A DNA stretch of 10,710 nt from Rhodospirillales bacterium (GTDB lineage Bacteria; Pseudomonadota; Alphaproteobacteria; Micavibrionales; UBA2020): positions 1-10,710 of the forward strand of contig JAHFPI010000054.1 in assembly GCA_023266795.1 (NCBI GenBank), given 5' to 3'. The notes beneath the pieces were generated by a model. It had not been told where the DNA came from and ran no database searches. It saw nothing but the letters and a program-made list of their open reading frames with translations. Made by a program: the position numbers and the translations under genes. Below, one piece after another: positions 1 to 5,730 of this stretch (position 1 is the first letter of the stretch; every line of letters begins with the position of its first letter).

Positions 1-431
1 TGACAAAATCGGCAGTTTTCTTTTCCGTCGGCCATATACGGCAGGCCAAGGGGACGCAGCGGTTTGCTGAAATCAAAGGCCTGAGCGTCAGCCATCCGGT
101 GCTGGCCTGTGGCGTGGCGCTGGGCGCGCTTGCTATTGCGGGTCTGCCGCCTTTCGGCATTTTCATGAGCGAGTTTCTTGTCGTCTCATCCACCTTTGCC
201 GGCAATCCATGGCTGGCGGTTCTTTTTGCCGTCGGCCTGCTGGTTGGTTTCGGCGCGATACTTTTACGGCTGCAGGATGTGCTGTTCGGGGAACCGACGG
301 GCGTGTCCCATCCGGTGACGGCTTCGTATATCCCGCTTTTTGCGCATCTTGCGCTTGTGCTGGCGGCAGGGTTGTACCTGCCGGAGCATCTGGTGCAATG
401 GTTTAAAGAGGCGGCTGCCTTACTGAAGTAG
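1..431 (+). CDS. hyfF: Hydrogenase-4 subunit F-like (HyfF/NuoL-M family) membrane subunit, 5'-truncated
   Basis: The 5' end lies outside the window; complete in-frame codons begin at base 3 and the stop is TAG at 429-431, leaving about 142 C-terminal residues. This family forms the antiporter-like, proton-translocating membrane subunits of complex I and group 4 hydrogenase-like complexes. Around base 140 the sequence carries the conserved GLPPFGIFMSEF segment (bend of a late transmembrane helix, with acidic Glu), followed by two further hydrophobic stretches (about bases 210-275 and 330-395) and the FGEPTG stretch typical of HyfF. About three membrane helices are visible. The stop is separated from the next gene by 7 bases, and that gene's ribosome binding site (AGGAGAG) overlaps this stop codon, so the two are in one operon. 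A related NuoL/MrpA-type subunit cannot be excluded from so short a piece, but the downstream HyfG and HyfI homologues favour HyfF. Confidence 0.85.
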   Translation, partial: TKSAVFFSVGHIRQAKGTQRFAEIKGLSVSHPVLACGVALGALAIAGLPPFGIFMSEFLVVSSTFAGNPWLAVLFAVGLLVGFGAILLRLQDVLFGEPTGVSHPVTASYIPLFAHLALVLAAGLYLPEHLVQWFKEAAALLK

Positions 432-438
432 GAGAGAT

Positions 439-1902
439 ATGATAAAAAAAGAAGTGAATAGGGAAGGCTGGGAACAGATTGCGGACGGACTGGCTGCGAA
501 AACCAGCACGCTGCTGGGGCTATGGGCAGAAAGGGAGTGTGTCCATATATGCATCCATGATCCGGCCACGGGGGTATCTGTCGCCACGCTGCAAACGCCG
601 GATAAAAGTTACCCCTCCGTTGCGCGCAAGCATCTGCCCGCACTGAGAATGGAGCGGGCGATTGCCGATCTTTTCGGCCTGAAGGCGGAGGGCAGTCCCG
701 ATAGGCGCCCCTGGCTGGATCATGGCAAATGGCCGGTGCGGACGCCGTTTGTGCCTGTTCCCGCATCCACCACACCGGCGCTGGCCTATACGTTTTTACC
801 CGTAGAGGGCGAGGGGATACATCAAATTCCCGTCGGCCCTATTCACGCCGGAATTATCGAGCCGGGGCATTTCCGTTTTTCAGCCAACGGCGAAACGGTC
901 GTCCGGCTGGAAGAGCGTCTGGGCTACGTGCATAAAGGCATCGAAAAACTGTTCGAGGGGGCCGATCTGGCGACGGCGGCGAAACTGGCGGGACGGATTT
1001 CGGGCGACAGCACGGTTGCCTATGCCTTCGCTTTTGCGCTGGCGGCGGAGGCGGCGCTGGACATCAAGGTGCCGCCACGGGCGCAGGATCTGCGCGGGAT
1101 CATGGCGGAACTGGAGCGGATCGCCAACCATTTCGGCGACATCGGAGCAATCTGCAACGATGCTTCCTTTTCCCTGATGCATGCGCATTGCGGCATTCTC
1201 AGGGAAGAGACGCTACAGCATGCCGACGCCTGTTTCGGCTATCGGCTGATGATGGATCGCATCGTGCCGGGCGGCGTTACCGCTGATCTGGGCGCTGCGG
1301 AGGCGGTGCGGCTGCTGGACTGGACGGACAGCGCCGAAAAGCGCTTCGATGAACTGATGCAGATGTATGAGGACACCGCCTCGATCAAGAACCGGACTAA
1401 TACCACCGGCATCGTGTCGGAAGAGCTGGTGCAGCTTTATGGTGCGGGAGGCTATGTTGGCCGCGCTTCCGGCCGCCGCTTCGATGCGCGCCACCATGCG
1501 CCTTACCCGCCTTATGACGGGCTGGAGTTTGATATTCCTGTGCTCAAGGCGGGCGATGTCAATACGCGCCTGTGGATAAGGGCGTATGAAATAAAGCAAA
1601 GTTTTATACTGATACGCACGTTCGTGCAGCGCCTGCCGCAGGGAAAAATAATGGCAACATTGCCGTCTCCTGTCCCATCATCAGAAGGGCGGGAAGGTAT
1701 GGCGCAGGTTGAAGGATTTCGCGGCGACATACTGGTCTGGCTGCGTTTTGCCGGGGATGGCAGGATTGCCCGCTGCTATCCGCGCGATCCCTCATGGTTT
1801 CAGTGGCCGCTGCTGGAGGTCGCCGTCAAGGGCAATATCGTGGCGGATTTTCCGCTGTGCAACAAGTCGTTCAACTGCTCCTATTCCGGCCATGATTTAT
1901 AA
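439..1902 (+). CDS. hyfG: Hydrogenase-4 subunit G-like large subunit (NuoC/NuoD fusion) lacking standard NiFe ligands
   Basis: A 487-residue homologue of the large subunit of group 4 hydrogenase-like complexes, expected on the cytoplasmic face of a membrane arm that includes the preceding gene product. Residues 1 to about 125 are a NuoC-like (30 kDa) domain, with a typical block around residues 67-98 (LRMERAIADLFGL, then DRRPWLDHG). From about 137 onward it is the NuoD/HycE large-subunit domain, with IIEPGHFRF at 139-147 and VRLEERLGYVHKGIE at 155-169. In active NiFe enzymes the L1 motif is RxCGxC; here it is R186-I-S-G-D-S191, so both cysteines are serine. At the C-terminus the usual DPCxxC is replaced by a segment with C474 and C480 spaced CX5C, ending in SGHDL. 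The active site therefore should not hold a NiFe centre in the known way, which fits Ehr-type complexes. The ATG at 439 follows an AGGAGAG ribosome binding site at 430-436. The next gene begins 9 bases after the TAA stop. Family membership is secure; the reaction is unknown. Confidence 0.92.
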   Translation: MIKKEVNREGWEQIADGLAAKTSTLLGLWAERECVHICIHDPATGVSVATLQTPDKSYPSVARKHLPALRMERAIADLFGLKAEGSPDRRPWLDHGKWPVRTPFVPVPASTTPALAYTFLPVEGEGIHQIPVGPIHAGIIEPGHFRFSANGETVVRLEERLGYVHKGIEKLFEGADLATAAKLAGRISGDSTVAYAFAFALAAEAALDIKVPPRAQDLRGIMAELERIANHFGDIGAICNDASFSLMHAHCGILREETLQHADACFGYRLMMDRIVPGGVTADLGAAEAVRLLDWTDSAEKRFDELMQMYEDTASIKNRTNTTGIVSEELVQLYGAGGYVGRASGRRFDARHHAPYPPYDGLEFDIPVLKAGDVNTRLWIRAYEIKQSFILIRTFVQRLPQGKIMATLPSPVPSSEGREGMAQVEGFRGDILVWLRFAGDGRIARCYPRDPSWFQWPLLEVAVKGNIVADFPLCNKSFNCSYSGHDL

Positions 1903-1911
1903 GGGATCACC

Positions 1912-2457
1912 ATGCATACGCTCCTCGCCAAGTCGCTCATAACAAAACCCTTGACCATCGCCGCGCCGCAGCCGGATCCGGCCGCGCTGGCGGAACTGGC
2001 GCAGGCGCTGGATCAGCGGGCCCGCCGGCTGCTTGGCCATTCGCTTTCCATCCGCGAGGTGGATGCGGGTTCGTGTAACGGCTGCGAACTGGAAATTCAC
2101 GCCCTGAACAACGCTTTCTACGACCTCGAACGGTTCGGGATCAAGTTTGTCGCTTCGCCAAAACATGCGGACGTCCTGCTGGTGACGGGGCCTGTCACGC
2201 ACAACATGAAGATTGCCCTGGAGCGCGCCTATGCCGTCACGCCCGATCCCAAGTGGGTGGTTGCGGTGGGGGATTGCGCCTGTTCGGGCGGTGTTTTCGC
2301 CGGTAGCTACGCCTGCGCCGGCCCCGTATCCGCCGTCATTCCCGTGGACTTGCACATCAAAGGCTGCCCGCCGCAGCCGATAGACCTGCTGAAGGGGCTG
2401 CTGGCGCTGCTGGCTACCGTTTCGGCGACAGGGGATGTTGCCACCACAGGGACTTGA
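1912..2457 (+). CDS. hyfI: Hydrogenase-4 subunit I-like iron-sulfur small subunit (NuoB family)
   Basis: A 181-residue NuoB/HycG/HyfI-type small subunit, expected to carry the [4Fe-4S] cluster closest to the large-subunit active site. The cluster ligands are visible as C55-N-G-C58 (within DAGSCNGCELEI), C122 (GDCACSGG) and C152 (GCPPQP). The CxxC spacing at the first pair is hydrogenase-like; complex I NuoB has adjacent cysteines. Additional cysteines occur at 124 and 135. The first 40 or so residues form an N-terminal extension rich in Ala and Leu with a helical look. It starts 9 bases after hyfG, with AAGGGA at 1901-1906 as ribosome binding site. The iron-sulfur site is intact although the partner large subunit has lost its NiFe ligands, so the complex probably still transfers electrons. 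Its last 44 bases overlap the 3' end of the convergent ATPase gene, and no terminator stands between them. Confidence 0.92.
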   Translation: MHTLLAKSLITKPLTIAAPQPDPAALAELAQALDQRARRLLGHSLSIREVDAGSCNGCELEIHALNNAFYDLERFGIKFVASPKHADVLLVTGPVTHNMKIALERAYAVTPDPKWVVAVGDCACSGGVFAGSYACAGPVSAVIPVDLHIKGCPPQPIDLLKGLLALLATVSATGDVATTGT

Positions 2458-4837
2458 TACTTTCAAGCAAGATCAGCAGGAAGACGCCGGCGCCGCAACT
2501 GATCAGCAGATCGTGGGGGTGGACGGGAGCGAACCGGAACAGCTCTCTGGCCGGAGAAAAATTAAACAGGCCGGTCAGCGCTACCAGCACAAGGAAAATT
2601 CCGCCCCACAGCGTCGGGTTGCGCCTTCCAAATGCCGTGAGGAGAGAGGCGCTATAAGACCGGTTGACGAAAATCAATGCCAGATTGCAGGTCATGAGCG
2701 AGATAAAGGCAAGCGCGCGGATTTCATCTTCCGGCATGAATTTTTTCCAGCTTGCATAAAAAATCCCCGCGACGACGGCGAGCGCGGTTACCCCCTGAAA
2801 TAATCCCCAGCCCCATGCAGCGGGAGAAAGTATGTGGGAGTTTGGGTGGCGGGGCGGCCTTGCCATGACATTTTTCTCTTCTTCTTCCGCCTCCAGAATA
2901 ATGGCACAGGTGGGGTCGATCACCATTTCCATGAGGGCAATCAGCATCGGCGTCAGAATCAGCGGGAAGTCAAAAAACAGCGGCAGGAAGGAAATGCCCG
3001 CAATGGGCCCGTGAACCGCGATAATGTAGATCATTGCCTTGCGGAGGTTGTCGTAGATGCGGCGGCCCAGACGTATGGTATGGACGATGGAGCCGAAATC
3101 ATCGTCAAGCAGGACAATCGACGAGGCTTCGCGGGCGACGTCCGTTCCGCGCCCGCCCATGGCAATGCCGATATGCGCCGCTTTCAGGGCGGGGGCGTCG
3201 TTCACGCCGTCTCCGGTCATGGCGACGATGTCGCCGTTGGCTTTCAGGGCTTGTACGATGCGCAGTTTCTGGTCCGGCATGATACGGGCAAAGACGGTTA
3301 CCGTTTTGCAGTGCTTCTGCAGGGCGGCCTCATCGAGGGCGGCCACCTCTCCTCCCGTTAGCATTTCACCGGATAAAATTCCGGCCTGCGCCGCAATGGC
3401 GCGCGCCGTTTCCGGATAGTCTCCTGTAATCATCACCACTCTGATCCCGGCTGCCCGGCACTCGCTCACAGCCTGCGGCACCTCCGCCCGCAGCGGATCA
3501 ATAAAGCCGATGAGTCCCAGAAGTTTAAAATGAAAGTCTCTTGGCGTATCGGGCAGCGGTTCTTCCGGCCCTTCCGGCCTGCATTCGGCAACGCCCAGAA
3601 CGCGAATTCCCTTATGGGCGAATTCCCCCACGCGACGAAGAAGAGCCTCCTTATCTATCCGGCACAAATCGGCAATGGCCTCCGGTGCGCCTTTAGCGGC
3701 AATGCGGGTTTTTCCATCGGGCGTTCTCCAGATATGCGTCATCGCTAGCAAATCAGGCCGCAGTCCGTATTGGTGGATCAGCGTTCCTACAGATGCGGAC
3801 ACACCTTTTGATCGGGCATAATCTGCCACGGCAATATCCATTGGATCCAGCGTATCGGTCTTTGAAGCCAGCAGGGCCGCTTCCAGACAATTTTCATCTG
3901 CCATGATGACCGACATCCTGTTTACGGTCAGGGTTCCGGTCTTGTCGGTGCACAGGACGGTGGCGGCGCCCAGAGATTCAATGGCAGCGGCGCGGCGCGT
4001 CAAAACGCGGACTTTTGAGATGCGCCATGCGCCCATTACCATGAAGCTGGTCAGCACCAGCGGAAATTCCTGCGGCAACAGCGACATGCCCAGTGCAATC
4101 CCCCCCAGAAATGCATCGTGCCATATGCCGCGCATCATCCCGTACATAACGGTGGCCAGAACGGAAAAAATCAGGCAGAAAGTGCCGAATACATGGATGA
4201 TTTTGCGGATTTGTTTTTGCAGGCGCGGGGCTTCAGGCTGGATGCTGCCCAGCGCATGCCCGATTTTGCCGATTTCGCTGTGCGCGCCGGTCGCGGTGAC
4301 CATTGCCCGGCCGCCGCCGCGCACGACCAGTGTGCCGGAAAAGATGCGCGGCTGGTCGTCGCCTTTCATGATCGGCGCGGATTCGCCGGTCAGCAGGGAT
4401 TCGTCCACCATCAGGTCATGGCCCGTCACAAGGCAGCCGTCCGCCGGAACGCGGTCCCCTTCATTGAGCAGGATCACATCCACCCTGACGATGTCGCGCC
4501 CCGCAATGCGTTTCTGCTGCCCGTCCCGCAGGACAAGCGCACGCGGGCTGGTCAGGTCGCGCAGGGCCCGCAGGACATTTTCGCTGTGCACCCCCTGAAT
4601 AATGGCGATAGAGATGGAAAATATGCTGAAGAGCATCAGCATCGCGGCTTCGTGCAGGCTGCCGATAACGAAATAAACGGCTCCCGCCAGAAGCAGCAGC
4701 GCAAACATCGGTTCGCGGAGAACCTCGGCGGTGATAACCAGAAAAGACCGCTTCACCCCCTGCGGCAGTTCGTTAGGGCCTTCGGCTTTTAAAAGCGCCA
4801 GCGCCTGCTGCTCCGTTAATCCCGTTTGCTGGGGCAT
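2414..4837 (-). CDS. Cation-transporting P-type ATPase (P2-like, ion unknown)
   Basis: From the ATG at 4837 the protein has 807 residues. P-type ATPases couple ATP hydrolysis, through an aspartyl-phosphate, to ion movement across the cytoplasmic membrane. Visible in order: the cation-ATPase N-terminal segment (about 6-25), first membrane pair (about 31-80), actuator domain with TGES at 150-153, membrane helix M4 with P255-Q-E-F-P259, phosphorylation motif DKTGT at 298-302 (Asp298), nucleotide-binding KGAPE at 382-386, hinge TGDGVNDAP at 541-549, then C-terminal membrane helices including VIDPTCAI at about 639-646. The layout resembles Ca/Mg-type P2 pumps and not P1B metal pumps: no N-terminal metal-binding domain and no CPx motif. 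PQEFP replaces the PEGLP of SERCA, so specificity is uncertain. I prefer the 4837 start because the homologous region begins right after it; the frame stays open to an ATG at 4987 and another at 4867. An AGGA lies 9 bases upstream of 4837. Two FNR-type boxes precede the gene. Confidence 0.9.
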   Translation of the reverse strand: MPQQTGLTEQQALALLKAEGPNELPQGVKRSFLVITAEVLREPMFALLLLAGAVYFVIGSLHEAAMLMLFSIFSISIAIIQGVHSENVLRALRDLTSPRALVLRDGQQKRIAGRDIVRVDVILLNEGDRVPADGCLVTGHDLMVDESLLTGESAPIMKGDDQPRIFSGTLVVRGGGRAMVTATGAHSEIGKIGHALGSIQPEAPRLQKQIRKIIHVFGTFCLIFSVLATVMYGMMRGIWHDAFLGGIALGMSLLPQEFPLVLTSFMVMGAWRISKVRVLTRRAAAIESLGAATVLCTDKTGTLTVNRMSVIMADENCLEAALLASKTDTLDPMDIAVADYARSKGVSASVGTLIHQYGLRPDLLAMTHIWRTPDGKTRIAAKGAPEAIADLCRIDKEALLRRVGEFAHKGIRVLGVAECRPEGPEEPLPDTPRDFHFKLLGLIGFIDPLRAEVPQAVSECRAAGIRVVMITGDYPETARAIAAQAGILSGEMLTGGEVAALDEAALQKHCKTVTVFARIMPDQKLRIVQALKANGDIVAMTGDGVNDAPALKAAHIGIAMGGRGTDVAREASSIVLLDDDFGSIVHTIRLGRRIYDNLRKAMIYIIAVHGPIAGISFLPLFFDFPLILTPMLIALMEMVIDPTCAIILEAEEEEKNVMARPPRHPNSHILSPAAWGWGLFQGVTALAVVAGIFYASWKKFMPEDEIRALAFISLMTCNLALIFVNRSYSASLLTAFGRRNPTLWGGIFLVLVALTGLFNFSPARELFRFAPVHPHDLLISCGAGVFLLILLESIKSLWWQHPLSPKR

Positions 4838-4873
4838 GGAAGGGAATCCTATACGTTCTTGCGGCATCAAGAT

Positions 4874-4887
4874 TTGATAAAGATCAA
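4874..4887. promoter_or_regulatory. FNR-family operator, perfect consensus (TTGAT-N4-ATCAA)
   Basis: TTGATAAAGATCAA is a perfect match to the FNR/ANR consensus TTGATNNNNATCAA. Its centre (4880.5) lies 43 bases upstream of the ATPase start at 4837. FNR activators usually sit at -41.5. That spacing would put the ATPase transcript start near 4839, with TATAGGAT on the minus strand (4853-4846) at the -10 position. The ATPase mRNA would then be nearly leaderless, unless the second box at 4931-4944 drives an upstream start and this one acts as a downstream site. The box could also act on the divergent CBS gene from a distance. Confidence 0.8.
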
Positions 4888-4930
4888 GGCAGTGTAATTG
4901 ATTTTTTAAAGCGGGAAAACCTGTATTTTT

Positions 4931-4944
4931 TTGACAATAGTCAA
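4931..4944. promoter_or_regulatory. FNR/FixK-family operator (TTGAC-N4-GTCAA)
   Basis: TTGACAATAGTCAA is a perfect inverted repeat matching the FnrL/FixK consensus TTGAYNNNNRTCAA. Its centre (4937.5) is 70 bases upstream of the CBS gene ATG at 5008. Class II spacing toward that gene predicts a transcript start near 4979, about 29 bases before the ATG, which leaves room for the AAGGAGG at 4995-5001; however, no good -10 hexamer is at the expected place (4967-4972). Toward the ATPase it would put a start near 4896, with the A/T-rich TAAAAAAT (minus strand, 4908-4901) as -10. The box may serve both genes. Confidence 0.75.
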
Positions 4945-5007
4945 CGATATTTCCGCTTTTTTGGGGTCTTCTGGCGGTATCAAACAACGGAATGAAGGAG
5001 GCTTGAA

Positions 5008-5475
5008 ATGACTATCGTATTCGCCGTCACAAAAGTGGGGGAGCTGATGGCGCCCCATCCAACCCTGATTGCCCCGGATGCGACTTTGCAGCAGGCAGCC
5101 AAAAGAATGGAGGCCGTTGACTGCGGCGCCCTGCCGGTTGGCACGGAGAACAAACTGGTGGGAATTATCACTGACCGCGACATCGTGATCCGCGCCATCG
5201 CAAGGGGCAAAATACCGGCGCATGAAAAGGTTGCCGGTTACATGACGCCGGCGGTCTACACCTGCAGGGAAAATGATACGCTGGAGGATGCTGCCAAAAA
5301 AATGCATCAGCACAAAGTAAGCCGTCTTGTGGTTAAAAATAAAGAGGAAAGGGTGGTCGGAATTATTTCGTTCGGTCATATTTTCCGCGCCGATGCCAGT
5401 GCGATAGAGGTGGCAAATGTTGTGAAGCATGCCGCAGGCCCGGTGTATGTCGAAAGAAAGCAGAGTTGCAGATGA
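5008..5475 (+). CDS. Two-CBS-domain protein
   Basis: A 155-residue protein consisting of one CBS pair (Bateman module): first CBS about residues 10-70 (VGELMAPHPTLIAPDATLQQAA through VGIITDRDIVIRAIA), second about 73-135 (VAGYMTPAVYTCREND through VVGIISFGHIFRA). CBS pairs bind adenine nucleotides or related ligands and usually regulate a partner. The repeated 'VGIIT/S' strand followed by an aspartate- or histidine-containing helix start is clearly seen in both halves. No membrane segment or effector domain is attached, so it is a stand-alone cytoplasmic ligand sensor, like the small CBS proteins induced under low oxygen in other bacteria. A strong AAGGAGG ribosome binding site lies 6 bases before the ATG. 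It is divergent from the P-type ATPase and shares its FNR-type promoter region; a regulatory link between the two is possible but inferred only from position. Confidence 0.9.
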   Translation: MTIVFAVTKVGELMAPHPTLIAPDATLQQAAKRMEAVDCGALPVGTENKLVGIITDRDIVIRAIARGKIPAHEKVAGYMTPAVYTCRENDTLEDAAKKMHQHKVSRLVVKNKEERVVGIISFGHIFRADASAIEVANVVKHAAGPVYVERKQSCR

Positions 5476-5730
5476 GAGCGGCAGAGCCACTACTTCCAGA
5501 GCTGCCTGCCGGAGCAGTTTGACTTCATAATCCATATTGACGAAACGTCGGCTGTCCAGCCACTGGAGCCCATACCGCATCGGCATCGGGGTGCAATGGA
5601 TGAAACCTACCCCTTTGGGGTGTGAGGCCGAAAATACATCCCCTAAAAAACAGCTTACTTGATTTAGGTCAAATTTGAAAAAGGCAGGTTTGCTACAGTT
5701 TTTTCTGTTTTAGGTAATATTATTGCAAAT
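5476..5730. other. Intergenic promoter region upstream of the tryptophanase operon
   Basis: About 255 bases between the CBS gene and the tryptophanase gene. No supported gene lies here. A small perfect hairpin, ACCCCTTTGGGGT at 5609-5621, has a 5-base stem and no following T-run, so it is not an intrinsic terminator I would call. Near 5505-5516 a 4-base CTGC/GCAG stem is followed by TTT; this is also too weak. The functional part is the FNR-type promoter at 5659-5699. The minus strand reads open across 5476-5586 as an extension of an antisense frame, but nothing supports it as a gene. Confidence 0.6.
5659..5699 (+). promoter_or_regulatory. FNR-type promoter: operator TTGAT-N4-GTCAA plus -10 element
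   Basis: TTGATTTAGGTCAA at 5659-5672 differs from the perfect FNR palindrome by one base and fits the FnrL/FixK form TTGAYNNNNRTCAA. Its centre is 5665.5. A -10-like TACAGT lies at 5694-5699, which gives a start near 5706-5707 and puts the box at about -41.5, the classic class II position for an activator replacing the -35 element. The leader to the ATG at 5731 would be about 24 bases. The geometry predicts activation under low oxygen of the operon that follows. Confidence 0.78.

Noticed and set aside
439..1902. Calling the operon a functional H2-evolving hydrogenase 4 or formate hydrogenlyase.
   Set aside because: The large subunit lacks the NiFe-binding cysteines in L1 and the standard L2 motif, and no formate dehydrogenase or maturation gene is visible in the window.
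3903..4792. Open frames of 231 and 224 residues on the + strand within the ATPase region.
   Set aside because: Both are antisense to the conserved actuator and M4 regions of the P-type ATPase and lack any protein-like motif.
4838..4987. N-terminal extension of the ATPase to the ATG at 4987 (50 more residues).
   Set aside because: The extension would be translated through both FNR boxes and has no resemblance to known P-type ATPase N-termini; the conserved sequence begins just after the ATG at 4837.
4906..5586. A 226-residue minus-strand frame starting in the 5476-5730 gap and running through the CBS gene and the divergent promoter region.
   Set aside because: Only about 37 residues lie outside the CBS gene, there is no recognisable domain, and it would cover the FNR boxes and the CBS ribosome binding site.
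5609..5621. ACCCCTTTGGGGT hairpin as a terminator for the CBS gene.
   Set aside because: The stem is only 5 bases, and neither strand has a T-run after it.
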